Both the position numbers and the translations under genes were made by a program. Shown piece after piece: positions 1-7,956 of a DNA stretch of 64,000 bases. Origin of the DNA: Alphaproteobacteria bacterium (GTDB lineage Bacteria; Pseudomonadota; Alphaproteobacteria; Rhodobacterales; Rhodobacteraceae); contig JAUHYC010000003.1 in the NCBI GenBank assembly GCA_030426685.1, positions 62,001 to 126,000 of the forward strand, read 5' to 3'. The stretch's first letter is position 1; each line of letters opens with the position of its first letter. The notes under the pieces are model-generated. The model did not search any database. It saw only the letters and a list, made by a program, of their open reading frames with translations, and was not told the DNA's origin.

Positions 1-258
1 CTGATCGTTGCGATGATCATCAACATCTTCCTGCAGTCGCCTGCGATCATGTTTGCAGTGTCGATTCTGGGCGTTCTGATCTTTGCCGGCCTCACCGCGT
101 ATGACACGCAAAAGATCAAGACCACTTACCTGCAGATGGCCCATGCGGGCGATCAGGAATGGCTGGGCAAAGCCGCCATTATGGGTGCGCTGAACCTGTA
201 TCTGGACTTCATCAACATGTTCATGTTCCTGCTGCAGCTGCTTGGAAACCGCGAATAA
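1..258 (+). CDS. BI-1/YccA (Bax inhibitor-1) family membrane protein, C-terminal part
   Basis: The frame is open from the first base, so the 5' part lies outside the window. The visible 85 residues hold two hydrophobic segments around a charged loop. They end with the family hallmark: an AYDTQKIK motif followed by GALNLYLDFINMFMFLLQLL. These are inner-membrane proteins with seven or so membrane segments; in bacteria they are linked to FtsH-associated quality control (YccA) or calcium leak. A strong terminator follows directly, so this is the last gene of its transcript. Family assignment is firm; the cellular role is not. Confidence 0.9.
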   Translation: MIVAMIINIFLQSPAIMFAVSILGVLIFAGLTAYDTQKIKTTYLQMAHAGDQEWLGKAAIMGALNLYLDFINMFMFLLQLLGNRE

Positions 259-282
259 CGCGTTTCACATATCACGAGCCAG

Positions 283-314
283 AGGGCGGGTCCGAAACGA
301 CCCGCCCTTTTTTT
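283..314 (+). terminator. Rho-independent terminator
   Basis: A 10-bp GC-rich stem (AGGGCGGGTC / GACCCGCCCT) with a six-base loop is followed by seven T. It ends the BI-1 transcript. Confidence 0.9.
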
Positions 315-332
315 GTTTGATGGAGACCTGAT

Positions 333-812
333 ATGCCCGTGACCCAACTCTGCCCCTCGCAAGCCGGTTGCCTGTTGCCGATGCTGCATCAGGTTCATGA
401 TCTACACCTGGAACACCAACCGGAGCGCTATGCTCTTCTTCCTGCTGATCCGCAGATGTGCCGACATCTGGAAGAATGGTTGAGCCAGCCCAACATTTTT
501 TCCCTGGTTTACGAAGACGAAGGCGCACTGCTCGGCTACGCAATATATGAGATAGAGCAGCGCGAAGCCACGCCGTTTCGTCGCGCGGAAGTCCGGGCAA
601 TGCTGCATCAGATCTGCGTCGATCAGGACCATCGCGGGCGCGGTATCGGAACCGCTCTGATCGCAGAGGTCCGGGCGCATCTGGTTCGGAAAGATGGTCA
701 GGTTCTGGCCGCCAGTTATGCCACATTCAACACCGCGTCTGCCAGACTCATGGCCAACGCAGGCTTACGTCCAGTCATGACTTTTGTGGAATGGCGGAAT
801 TCGAAGATATAA
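333..812 (+). CDS. GNAT family N-acetyltransferase
   Basis: A 159-residue protein with the GNAT fold. The acetyl-CoA pyrophosphate-binding motif A (QICVDQDHRGRGIGTALI) spans about residues 93-110, with the R-G-R-G-I-G-T loop at 101-107. The C-terminal motif B region (NTASARLMANAGL) is also present. The family transfers acetyl from acetyl-CoA to an amine; the substrate cannot be read from sequence. It starts 18 bases after the preceding terminator and is probably transcribed alone. Confidence 0.88.
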   Translation: MPVTQLCPSQAGCLLPMLHQVHDLHLEHQPERYALLPADPQMCRHLEEWLSQPNIFSLVYEDEGALLGYAIYEIEQREATPFRRAEVRAMLHQICVDQDHRGRGIGTALIAEVRAHLVRKDGQVLAASYATFNTASARLMANAGLRPVMTFVEWRNSKI

Positions 813-815
813 CGG

Positions 816-842
816 AAAACCCCCGCCGTTCTGGCAGGGGTT
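816..842 (-). terminator. Terminator of the minus-strand lipoprotein gene
   Basis: Read on the minus strand, AACCCCTGCC-AGAA-CGGCGGGGGTTTT forms a GC stem followed by T residues. It lies just past the 3' end of the gene at 869-1375, between two convergent genes. Confidence 0.6.
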
Positions 843-868
843 CGACCTTAATCGCGGGCTTGCTTGTC

Positions 869-1375
869 TCAGTGGCAGTTCAGGGGCACCGCAAAGCCGG
901 AGCTGCGCGAGGACGAGCCCTTGCGGTAAACTTCTCCCGCTGGCAGGCAGCCGGTAAAGCGTTCGGTCTGCGCACCGAAGGCCGAGCCAATCGAGTTTTC
1001 GACCCGCGTATCGCCTTCGGCGGTGCGCAATACAGCGAACAGGCTGTTATTCACCTGAACCGTGCTGAGCAGCAGATTGGTGCTTTGTCCCGAAAGCTCA
1101 ACAGCTGAGGTGTCGGTCCGCCCTCCGTTCTCAATCGCCACTTTCGCCAGTTTGGACATCTCGGTCTCGTCCGAGGTCACACGTACCGTTGGAAGCTCGG
1201 CCAGTTCGGCAGGAATATTCGTTGCTTGAGGCACAAACGCCGCAGCGCCCTTGACCTCGGAGATGGTGCGCGGTTCGCCATCGATTCCAGTGAAACCAAC
1301 GCCTTCGCGATTAAACGGGTCTTCGCAAGCTGACAGGGTCAGAACGGCAAGTGCGGGCAACAAGATTTTTTTCAT
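869..1375 (-). CDS. Putative lipoprotein of unknown function
   Basis: The 168-residue product begins MKKILLPALAVLTLSAC, a typical lipoprotein signal with the lipobox LSAC. Cys17 would be lipidated and the protein anchored in the envelope. An upstream in-frame ATG at 1387 would add MLTA; I prefer 1375 because the signal peptide then has the usual length, but neither start has a clear Shine-Dalgarno site. Two further cysteines near the C-terminus could form a disulfide. I do not recognise a family. The gene is monocistronic and has its own terminator. Confidence 0.75.
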   Translation of the reverse strand: MKKILLPALAVLTLSACEDPFNREGVGFTGIDGEPRTISEVKGAAAFVPQATNIPAELAELPTVRVTSDETEMSKLAKVAIENGGRTDTSAVELSGQSTNLLLSTVQVNNSLFAVLRTAEGDTRVENSIGSAFGAQTERFTGCLPAGEVYRKGSSSRSSGFAVPLNCH

Positions 1376-1525
1376 GGCGGTCAACATTTTGGAAAGGGTT
1401 TCTCAAGCGTAGTGGCAGGGGTTGTAAAAAAGCAAGCCACCCGCGCTCAGAACACCTGACGGGCTGATGCGCCCCTGCAACGCCTTTGGAATAACCGGCG
1501 AGACCCGGTATCTAAACCTATGAAC

Positions 1526-1557
1526 AAAAAAGGACCCTGCATCGCAGGGTCCTTTTT
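1526..1557 (-). terminator. Rho-independent terminator of rpmG
   Basis: The stem AGGACCCTGC / GCAGGGTCCT with a three-base loop is flanked by A and T runs on both sides. On the minus strand it runs into TTTTTT just after rpmG. Confidence 0.9.
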
Positions 1558-1582
1558 GGGAATGTTCAAGATGGAGGGCAGA

Positions 1583-1750
1583 TTACTTGATCTTGCCTTC
1601 CTTGTACTCGACATGCTTCCGAGCGACCGGGTCGTATTTACGAATGGTCATCTTCTCGGTCATGGTCCGCGCGTTCTTTTTGGTCACGTAGAAGTGGCCC
1701 GTGCCCGCGGTCGAGTTCAGACGGATCTTGATTGTCGTCGGCTTCGCCAT
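1583..1750 (-). CDS. rpmG: 50S ribosomal protein L33
   Basis: A 55-residue, very basic protein starting [14 protein letters not shown]. It has the L33 signature [13 protein letters not shown] and the ending [18 protein letters not shown]. It sits near the E-site of the large ribosomal subunit. This version has no CxxC zinc pairs, so it is the zinc-independent C- form. The start at 1750 is supported by GGAGAT six bases upstream. The gene is transcribed alone. Confidence 0.97.
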   Translation of the reverse strand: MAKPTTIKIRLNSTAGTGHFYVTKKNARTMTEKMTIRKYDPVARKHVEYKEGKIK

Positions 1751-2126
1751 GGTTATCTCCTGCGTCCGAAAAGGCAGGGGCCTTTCGGTTGAATCTTTAT
1801 GAGCGTGCGCTTTTACCTGCTGGCGCGCCCAAGTCAACCGGATTCGGTGCGATCATGGAACAATTCATACAACGCCCTCGGCATCCCGGATTTGGTGGGT
1901 TCACGGGTTTGTGATATGGTGCGCCTCAATCGGCATAGATGAACCGGCGCATTGGCTTTTGACCACCGAGGTCGGCGTCTGTCCAACAACACCACTCACG
2001 CAATTGGATCGAACTGGTCGCACGTCTGACCGGGGAGAGTTCGGTTTTGCACGCTGGTGCGTGTGAAAGGACCAAGGAGCCACTACGGTTACTGGTTCCC
2101 TGCAGCTCGAGTTGAAGGAGATTTTT
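1751..2126. other. Intergenic region without a recognised gene
   Basis: This 376-bp gap separates the divergent rpmG and GYD-domain genes. Apart from the two ribosome binding sites (GGAGAT for rpmG, AAGGAG before 2127) I see no reading frame with family resemblance and no strong hairpin. The promoters of both genes must lie here. Confidence 0.5.
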
Positions 2127-2459
2127 ATGGCTGTCTTTATCACTTACGCATCCTATTCACCGGAAGCCGTCAAAGCGATGGTGGCCAAACCACAGGATCG
2201 CACCGAACCGGTCAAAGCGCTCATCGAGAAAGCGGGTGGAAAGCTGATTTCGTTCTACTTGACCACGGGAAGCAATGATGCGGTTGTCATCAGTGAAGCC
2301 CCCGATGGCACCGACGCGGTCGCGATCGGAATGGCTGTTGCGAGCACCGGCGCAGTGTCTAAAATCGAAACAGTGCGTGCCTGGCCGGCAAGTGATTTCG
2401 TCGCGATTGCCGAAAAGGCTGCGGCATTGGCCGGGGCTTACACGCCACCCGGTGGCTGA
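2127..2459 (+). CDS. GYD domain-containing protein
   Basis: A 110-residue protein of the GYD family, named for a conserved Gly-Tyr-Asp motif that is not strictly kept here. The family is a small ferredoxin-like alpha/beta fold of unknown function. The N-terminus (MAVFITYASYSPEAVKAM) and the pattern GGKLISFYLTTGSNDAVVISEAPD are typical. The ATG at 2127 follows AAGGAGATTTTT; an in-frame ATG at 2112 lies upstream of that site and is unlikely. It stands alone, immediately before rnpB on the other strand. Confidence 0.8.
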   Translation: MAVFITYASYSPEAVKAMVAKPQDRTEPVKALIEKAGGKLISFYLTTGSNDAVVISEAPDGTDAVAIGMAVASTGAVSKIETVRAWPASDFVAIAEKAAALAGAYTPPGG

Positions 2460-2467
2460 GCGAATAT

Positions 2468-2859
2468 GCGCGGAAGGCCTGTAAGCCGGATCCTGTTCCG
2501 GGGTTGCCCCCTTCGATGACCATTCCTCTAGGCCGTGCATTGCTGCGCGGCTCGAGCTGCCAACCCGGTCCCTCTCGGCCAAGGCGTGCCTAGCGGCGGT
2601 ATCGGCTGACGCCGACCGGCCCGCGCGGGGACCCTATTCGGCATTGCTCCCGGTGGGGCTTGCCGTGCCACCGCTGTTGCCAGCGGCGCGGTGGGCTCTT
2701 ACCCCACCGTTTCACCCTTGCCCCGCAAGCGGGGCGGTTTGATTTCTGTGGCGCTTTCCGTCGGGTTTCCCCGCCCGGGCGTTACCCGGCACCGTTGCCT
2801 TGTGGAGTCCGGACTTTCCTCTCGGGCGTACGCCCCAGCGGCCATCCGGCCCTCCGCGC
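2468..2859 (-). ncRNA. rnpB: RNase P RNA (bacterial class A)
   Basis: On the minus strand the 5' GCGCGGAGGGCC and the 3' GGCCTTCCGCGC form helix P1. Just inside is the conserved core GAGAGGAAAGTCCGGACTCC, and the 3' part holds the universal GGCTTACAG. The RNA is the catalytic subunit that trims the 5' leader of tRNA precursors, working with RnpA protein. The length of about 392 nt fits class A. The short reading frames over this stretch are artefacts. Confidence 0.95.
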
Positions 2860-2910
2860 GAGGGGTTGGGTATGCCTTGGGTTGGGTGGCGTCAAGAGTG
2901 GATTGGGAGA

Positions 2911-2974
2911 AAGGGGCCAGCCCCTTCTTGGCCTCCGGCCAATTCAACCCCGGAGTATTTTTGGCCAGATGAAG
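2911..2974. repeat. Possible Rhodobacteraceae intergenic repeat element
   Basis: Between rnpB and the amidase gene lies AAGGGGC-CA-GCCCCTT (short hairpin), then GGCCTCCGGCC, then CCCCGGAGTATTTTTGGCC and AGATGAAG. From memory this combination recurs in intergenic spacers of Rhodobacteraceae genomes. Only one copy is seen in this window, so the repetitive nature is inferred. Confidence 0.45.
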
Positions 2975-2980
2975 CGCGGA

Positions 2981-3655
2981 TCAGGTTGGATTTCGGGTCG
3001 TGCCGAGTGCCTTGAAATCGTCAGGGTGTAAGGGGCCGTTGGCCCAGGGGCGATAGCGCAGGCGTGTGGTTTTGAGCAGCGTTTCGTCATCGACGGTGGC
3101 CGAATAGCCCCGGCTTTGCGCCAGCGTACGGAAGTCGATATCTGTCTGGATGGCCGTGCCGCGCGGGGCGGCAAGACCCTGTTGTTCCAGTCTTTGCCAG
3201 TCAAACCGGGGACCCGGATCGGCTTTACGCCCGGGTGCCATATCAGAATGTCCGATCACGCCATCCGGGGCGATGGTCCAGCGCTGCATGAGTTCGCGCA
3301 GGAGCTGTTCAAGCCTCTGCATTTGTGGTTCGGCGAATGGATGGTCGCCGCGATTGTCCAGCTCGATGCCAATGGAGCGCGAGTTTATGTCTGTCTGCCC
3401 GTGCCACTCCCCCGCTCCAGCATGCCAGGCGCGGTCCGCCTCGCGGACAAGCTGCCAGAGCGTGCCTTCGGAGCCGATCAGGTAATGCGCAGAGACCTCG
3501 GGGCCGGGATCGCACAGGCGCTCCAGCGCGGCAGAGGCGCTGTCCATCGCGGTGTAGTGCAGCACGATGAGGGACGGTTTCCGCCCATCCCGGCGCGCGC
3601 CGAAATTGGGCGATGGGTGCCAAATCGGCGTCAACGGGTCAGTTGTTGACAGCAC
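2981..3655 (-). CDS. N-acetylmuramoyl-L-alanine amidase (AmpD/AmiD-like)
   Basis: An amidase_2 domain that cleaves the bond between muramic acid and L-alanine in peptidoglycan or its fragments. Zinc-ligand regions are visible: LIVLHYTAM near residue 33, AWHAGAGEW in the middle and IGHSDMAPGRKADPG towards the C-terminus. No signal peptide is seen, which suggests a cytoplasmic, AmpD-like recycling role. The start is uncertain: GTG at 3655 overlaps the end of the upstream gene by 17 bases, a TTG at 3634 lies just past that stop, and the ATG at 3700 would overlap more. It follows an excalibur lipoprotein gene. Confidence 0.85.
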   Translation of the reverse strand: MLSTTDPLTPIWHPSPNFGARRDGRKPSLIVLHYTAMDSASAALERLCDPGPEVSAHYLIGSEGTLWQLVREADRAWHAGAGEWHGQTDINSRSIGIELDNRGDHPFAEPQMQRLEQLLRELMQRWTIAPDGVIGHSDMAPGRKADPGPRFDWQRLEQQGLAAPRGTAIQTDIDFRTLAQSRGYSATVDDETLLKTTRLRYRPWANGPLHPDDFKALGTTRNPT

Positions 3656-4343
3656 TGCGGAACGGGCTGGGATCCCAGCCACACGCGTATCCGTCGCCAT
3701 CTGGGTCCAGTCCTTTGCGGTCACGCTGAGGGCCGCCATTGGACAGAAAGTCGATCTGGGCCTGATCCGGTGAGGCAAACTGAGCACAATTGCGCTCTGC
3801 CTTGGCCTGCAGGTTGAACCCCGCGCGGCTGTAGAGCTGTGTGCCCACCGGATTAGACGTGCTGAGCGCGTATTGCACAATGTTGGGCTGCCCATCTGAA
3901 CCACGCTGTGGAACGGCAGAGGGTGCGACGACCTCGTAAGTTTGCCGGTTCTGTTCGATCCGGGCCGCATCGTCGTCGATGCTGCGACGGTTCGAAACGG
4001 CCTCAAAATCCTGTTCGTCCGAGATGCCGGCGTTGTTTGTCGCCGTCAGCGGTGCGGTCGTTGTCTGGTCGGACGTGTTTGCAAGCGCCAAGGCAGTCTG
4101 GTTCGCAATATCAGATGCATCGCCAGCTGGCGCCTCGGCACCAACGGTCCCCTGCGCCGAGAGCGGCTGTTCCGAGATCACCTCGGGCGGCGCAAGCGGA
4201 TTGCCCGCCAGGCCCTGCCCGGCCAGCTGCGCCTCGCGCTGTGCCTGATATTCCGGCGTGTTGAAGCCTGTGCCCGAAACCGGGGCAACGGTTTCACAGG
4301 CCGCAACAAGTCCAAGTGCTGGGATCAGAAGCATTTTGCGCAT
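3639..4343 (-). CDS. Lipoprotein with C-terminal excalibur calcium-binding domain
   Basis: A 234-residue protein with an N-terminal lipobox (MRKMLLIPALGLVAAC, Cys16) and a low-complexity Ala/Thr/Gln-rich middle that is probably an unstructured linker. The C-terminal excalibur-type domain runs from about residue 186: NCAQFASPDQAQ, then LDPDGDGYACGWDPSPFR. The D-x-D-x-D-G loop binds calcium, and the paired cysteines are characteristic. It overlaps the following amidase gene, and the pairing suggests a cell-wall role. The function is unknown. Confidence 0.8.
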   Translation of the reverse strand: MRKMLLIPALGLVAACETVAPVSGTGFNTPEYQAQREAQLAGQGLAGNPLAPPEVISEQPLSAQGTVGAEAPAGDASDIANQTALALANTSDQTTTAPLTATNNAGISDEQDFEAVSNRRSIDDDAARIEQNRQTYEVVAPSAVPQRGSDGQPNIVQYALSTSNPVGTQLYSRAGFNLQAKAERNCAQFASPDQAQIDFLSNGGPQRDRKGLDPDGDGYACGWDPSPFRSAVNN

Positions 4344-4382
4344 TTGGCTGCTCCGGTTATTTTGCCGTATCTTGCCTGAGGC

Positions 4383-5870
4383 TTACCACCATTTTCCGGG
4401 CTTGGCCACAAACCCGGCCGCGCTTTCCAGCGCATAGGCGGTGTTGAGCAGATCGCCCTCGTCCCAGGGTCGACCGATCAGCTGCAAGCCCAACGGCAGA
4501 CCTTGTGCATCAAGGCCTGCGGGCACCGAGATACCCGGAAGACCGGCAAGATTCACGGTCACGGTGAAGACGTCATTCAGATACATCTGAACCGGGTCGG
4601 CCTCGGTCATTTCGCCTAACCCGAACGAGGCAGATGGAGTTGCCGGGGTCAGGATCGCGTCGACACCTGCGGCGAAGACATCCTCGAAGTCCTTCTTGAT
4701 TAAGGTGCGGACGCGACGTGCACGGTTGTAATAGGCGTCGTAGAAGCCTGCCGACAGCACGTATGTACCGATCATCACACGGCGTTGAACTTCGTGACCA
4801 AAGCCTTCGGCGCGGGTTTTCTCGTACATCTCGGTGATGCCATCACCCTGCGCCAGCTGCGCGCGGCGCCCATAGCGCACGCCATCATAACGGGCGAGGT
4901 TCGACGATGCCTCGGCAGGTGCAATCACATAATAGGCGGGCAAAGCGTATTTGGTATGCGGCAGCGAGATATCGACGATCTCGGCGCCTGCGTCTTTCAG
5001 CATCGCCGCGCCATCGGCCCAAAGCTTTTTGATCTCGGCAGGCATACCGTCCATGCGGTATTCCTTGGGAATGCCGATCTTCTTGCCCTTGATGTCACCG
5101 GTCAGCATTGCCTCGAAATTCGGGACGACCAGTTCGGCGCTGGTGGAATCCTTGGGATCGTGGCCGCACATGGTTTCCAGCATGATCGCCGCGTCGCGGA
5201 CATTCTTGGTCATCGGACCGGCCTGATCCAGCGAGGAGGCAAAGGCGACGATGCCCCAGCGCGAGCAACGACCGTAGGTCGGCTTGATGCCGGTGATGCC
5301 GGTGAAAGCAGCGGGCTGGCGGATCGAGCCACCAGTGTCGGTACCGGTTGCGGCCAGACACAGATCGGCGGAAACGGCCGAGGCCGAACCGCCGGACGAA
5401 CCGCCGGGTGTAAGTTGGGCGTCGTCATTGCCGCGCCGCCACGGGCTGACCGCGTTGCCGTAAACGGATGTTTCATTGGACGAACCCATCGCGAATTCGT
5501 CCATGTTCAGCTTGCCCAGCATCACAGCACCCGCATCCGCCAGTTGCTGCGACACGGTGGATTCGTATTCCGGCTTGAAGCCCTCCAAAATCTTCGAGGC
5601 CGCCTGTGAGGGCACCCCCTTGGTGCAGAACAGATCCTTGATTCCAATCGGCAGACCACACATGGACGGCGCGTCGCCCGCTTTGATACGTTCATCCGCG
5701 GCTTTGGCGCGGTCCAGCGCGATTTCGGGCGTTTTATGGACAAAAGCATTCAGCGCGTCGGCCTCGTCAATAGCCTTGAGGCAGGCTTCGGTGAGCTCAA
5801 CCGACGTCACTTCACCGGCACGCAGCGCGTCGCGGGCCTCAGCCAGGCCCAGTTTGTTCAGTTCGCTCAT
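4383..5870 (-). CDS. gatA: Asp-tRNA(Asn)/Glu-tRNA(Gln) amidotransferase subunit A
   Basis: The glutaminase subunit of GatCAB. It hydrolyses glutamine and passes ammonia to GatB, which converts Glu-tRNA(Gln) or Asp-tRNA(Asn) to the amide form. The 495-residue length is standard. The amidase-signature triad is visible: Lys78 in [10 protein letters not shown], Ser157/158 in [11 protein letters not shown] and nucleophile Ser181 in [11 protein letters not shown]. It lies three bases downstream of gatC and so is co-transcribed; gatB is not in this window. Confidence 0.97.
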   Translation of the reverse strand: MSELNKLGLAEARDALRAGEVTSVELTEACLKAIDEADALNAFVHKTPEIALDRAKAADERIKAGDAPSMCGLPIGIKDLFCTKGVPSQAASKILEGFKPEYESTVSQQLADAGAVMLGKLNMDEFAMGSSNETSVYGNAVSPWRRGNDDAQLTPGGSSGGSASAVSADLCLAATGTDTGGSIRQPAAFTGITGIKPTYGRCSRWGIVAFASSLDQAGPMTKNVRDAAIMLETMCGHDPKDSTSAELVVPNFEAMLTGDIKGKKIGIPKEYRMDGMPAEIKKLWADGAAMLKDAGAEIVDISLPHTKYALPAYYVIAPAEASSNLARYDGVRYGRRAQLAQGDGITEMYEKTRAEGFGHEVQRRVMIGTYVLSAGFYDAYYNRARRVRTLIKKDFEDVFAAGVDAILTPATPSASFGLGEMTEADPVQMYLNDVFTVTVNLAGLPGISVPAGLDAQGLPLGLQLIGRPWDEGDLLNTAYALESAAGFVAKPGKWW

Positions 5871-5873
5871 GTC

Positions 5874-6161
5874 TTACTCCACCACTTTGGGGACTGCGAA
5901 GAAGCCCTCGCGCGCGTCGGGGGCGTTGGCCAGAACCTTGTCCTGCTGGTTTCCATCGGTGACCACATCCTGACGACGCTTCAGGCGCATCGGCTCGACC
6001 GAGACCATCGGCTCGACGCCGTCGACATCCACTTCGTTCAATTGCTCGATAAACCCGAGGATATTGTTGAACTCGGACGCCAGCGCAGGCAGCGCGTCAT
6101 CCTCGACCTTGATCCGGGCCAGTTTGGCCACCTTGGCGGCGGTGCTTTGGTCAATCGACAT
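5874..6161 (-). CDS. gatC: Asp-tRNA(Asn)/Glu-tRNA(Gln) amidotransferase subunit C
   Basis: A 95-residue protein with the GatC pattern: MSIDQSTAAKVAKLARIKV, then EFNNILGFIEQLNEVDVDGVEPM and the end DAREGFFAVPKVVE. GatC wraps round the GatA-GatB interface and stabilises the complex. It is the first gene of the gatC-gatA pair. Confidence 0.96.
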   Translation of the reverse strand: MSIDQSTAAKVAKLARIKVEDDALPALASEFNNILGFIEQLNEVDVDGVEPMVSVEPMRLKRRQDVVTDGNQQDKVLANAPDAREGFFAVPKVVE

Positions 6162-6279
6162 CGGAAACCCTCATCTACGTTAGGGGGCGTTTACCTGTCT
6201 GCCGCAGCACTCGCAAGAGCAGTGCATGCCTGACCGCAGTAAATCAGCCTATGCATTTTTGAATGCCGGATATGCACAT

Positions 6280-6335
6280 AAGTAAACCGATTAGTTCACT
6301 TATGGTCTTGAAGAAGTGAACCGAAGAGTTCACTT
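6280..6335. promoter_or_regulatory. Two tandem palindromic operator sites
   Basis: Two 22-bp inverted repeats with the same arms and the same 6-base spacer: AAGTAAAC-N6-GTTCACTT at 6280-6301 and AAGTGAAC-N6-GTTCACTT at 6314-6335. They are 34 bp apart start to start. They lie between gatC and the small secreted-protein gene at 6371, ending 35 bases before its ATG. Repetition of arm and spacer argues for a dimeric regulator binding twice. The regulator is not identifiable here. Confidence 0.65.
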
Positions 6336-6370
6336 CATTGAAGTAACGCACGCAAACCCGGAGAACACAA

Positions 6371-6529
6371 ATGAAGACCTTCGTGACCGCCCTTGTCTTG
6401 TCGGCAACAGTTCTGACCGCTCCGGCCATGGCGCTTGGGATCGACATGAGCAATCTCACCCGGAACCTCAGCTTCCCCGAACCGGTATCTGAACCGGTAA
6501 CCAAGGACCAGTCCAAGGCGGGCAAATAG
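6371..6529 (+). CDS. Small secreted protein, unknown function
   Basis: A 52-residue open frame starting MKTFVTALVLSATVLTAPAMA, a textbook Sec signal peptide with cleavage after Ala-Met-Ala at residue 21. About 31 mature residues follow, mostly polar and ending KDQSKAGK. CGGAG lies eight to ten bases before the ATG. Two palindromic operators lie upstream and a 12-bp perfect hairpin downstream, so it looks like an independent, regulated unit. I do not recognise a family. Confidence 0.7.
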   Translation: MKTFVTALVLSATVLTAPAMALGIDMSNLTRNLSFPEPVSEPVTKDQSKAGK

Positions 6530-6540
6530 CCCAGCCCGGC

Positions 6541-6575
6541 GCGCCGGATCAGTCTTCCCCCTCCTGATCCGGCGC
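6541..6575 (+). terminator. Strong 12-bp stem-loop after the small secreted-protein gene
   Basis: GCGCCGGATCAG and CTGATCCGGCGC pair perfectly round an 11-base loop, starting 11 bases after the stop. No T-run follows, so it may be a factor-assisted terminator or a 3' stabilising structure. Confidence 0.55.
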
Positions 6576-6683
6576 ATATGAAATTGTCTGCTGCACCCGC
6601 TGCAACAAGCCGTTAGCATGGTTCTGAACCACAAGCCGAACCGCCCCGCCGGGCAAGGTACCGGCAAGCTAACGGAGCGGAAC

Positions 6684-7247
6684 ATGAGCACTCGCAAGCA
6701 AGCAGTCCTGGACGCGATCGATGCGGCCAATGCGCAAGACCCCAACCTTGAAGACGGCCAACCCGCAGCGCTGCTGTATGGTCAACGCATGAGCGCGGAG
6801 CTTGACCGCTTGTTCCCTGACGCCTCGGACGCGTTGCAGATTGCAGCACGCGGGCAGCACGTCGAGCGTTGGAAACTGAAGCGCACCGAATACCCCGAAG
6901 GCCGCGCGGGCTATCTGGCATGGCGCAAGGCGCAGGGGGTGTATCACGCAGACGTCGTTCGCGGCCTGATGGAGCAGGCGGAGTACAGCGCGGATCAGAT
7001 CGAAGCCGCCGAGCAGATGCTGCGAAAGCAGGGAATCAAACGCAATGACGACGTTCAGGCGCTTGAGGATGTGATCTGTTTTGTCTTCCTGAAATGGTAT
7101 TTTGCACCCTTCGCGGCCAAGCATTCGGCAGAGAAAATCCAACGCATCGTTGAGAAAACAGCGCTTAAAATGTCCACCGAGGGACGCGCGCGTGTGCTGG
7201 ACGAGTTCGATCTGCCCGACGCCCTAGCCGCTGCGTTCCGCAACTGA
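6684..7247 (+). CDS. DUF4202 domain-containing protein
   Basis: A 187-residue soluble protein matching the DUF4202 family, recognisable by AIDAANAQDPN near the start, then LYGQRMSAELDRLFPDAS and ARGQHVERWKLKRTEYPEGR. The family has no established biochemical role, though its conserved His and Asp residues suggest an enzyme. The ATG at 6684 follows a CGGAG-like site; an earlier in-frame ATG at 6618 lacks one. Its last 24 bases overlap the end of the convergent ceramidase-like gene. Confidence 0.8.
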   Translation: MSTRKQAVLDAIDAANAQDPNLEDGQPAALLYGQRMSAELDRLFPDASDALQIAARGQHVERWKLKRTEYPEGRAGYLAWRKAQGVYHADVVRGLMEQAEYSADQIEAAEQMLRKQGIKRNDDVQALEDVICFVFLKWYFAPFAAKHSAEKIQRIVEKTALKMSTEGRARVLDEFDLPDALAAAFRN

Positions 7248-7901
7248 CGCAAAGCGTTTTGTTACAATGGCTCTGCGATACACCTCGATCATCCAGCCGA
7301 GCATGGTTGCATTCAGGATATGCCACATTAAATGCGTCCCCGTCGGCAGGCGCGTGCAGATCGGCTCATCCAGCGCGCGGAAGGTGATCGAGGCGATCAG
7401 GATCGTCGCCCCAATCACCATACCGCGGGCCGTATCCGGCTGCACATGACGCAACAGGAACGCATAGATCAGAATCAGCAAGGGCACCGGGGCATAGACC
7501 GCCGACTCCCCTAGCCCCGGCACCCATTGAAACATGGGAACGGTCACCGCCGCGTAGGGAAAAAACAGGATGGTCAGCCCAAACGCATAAAGGGGCCGCA
7601 TACCCCAGACATCGCGATTTACCACGAAGATATAGATGAGGATGAACAGCAGGATCGGAGTTGTATCCGCAAGCGCCGCCCAGACCTGCGCATGGGTGTG
7701 AAACAGAAAGCTGCCGATCCCGATCAGCGTCAGAACCGCAACCAGAGCCATCGCCAGTGGCATCCCCTGCCCGCGCACGCGTCGCCACATGACAAGTGCA
7801 GCGATCAGAAACGCTGTGTTGGTCACAGCGTTTATCGGCTCGGCCCAATAGGCCGGCGACATCCGCTCGCAGTAGCCGTCGATCTCCCGCATCCAGTCCA
7901 T
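7224..7901 (-). CDS. Ceramidase-domain (alkaline ceramidase-like) membrane protein
   Basis: A 225-residue protein with about seven membrane segments. It begins with the alkaline-ceramidase-type motif DGYCERMSPAYWAEPINAVTNTAF. The expected metal-binding His residues are present: SFLFHTHAQVWA in the second helix region and GTHLMWHILNA near the C-terminus. Eukaryotic relatives hydrolyse ceramide amides with zinc; the bacterial substrate is unknown. It is divergent from the hydrolase gene at 7957 with 55 bases between them. Confidence 0.8.
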   Translation of the reverse strand: MDWMREIDGYCERMSPAYWAEPINAVTNTAFLIAALVMWRRVRGQGMPLAMALVAVLTLIGIGSFLFHTHAQVWAALADTTPILLFILIYIFVVNRDVWGMRPLYAFGLTILFFPYAAVTVPMFQWVPGLGESAVYAPVPLLILIYAFLLRHVQPDTARGMVIGATILIASITFRALDEPICTRLPTGTHLMWHILNATMLGWMIEVYRRAIVTKRFASVAERSG

Positions 7902-7956
7902 GGATTTTTACATATCCGATGCTAGGCTGCTTCCAAGCAGAAAACGGGAGGATTAC

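Noticed and set aside
2660-3031. Several overlapping open frames on both strands
   Set aside because: They cover RNase P RNA, whose helices and core motifs explain the sequence.
6244-6525. A 93-codon minus-strand frame over the small secreted gene
   Set aside because: No ribosome site or family resemblance. The plus-strand frame has a proper signal peptide and a ribosome site.
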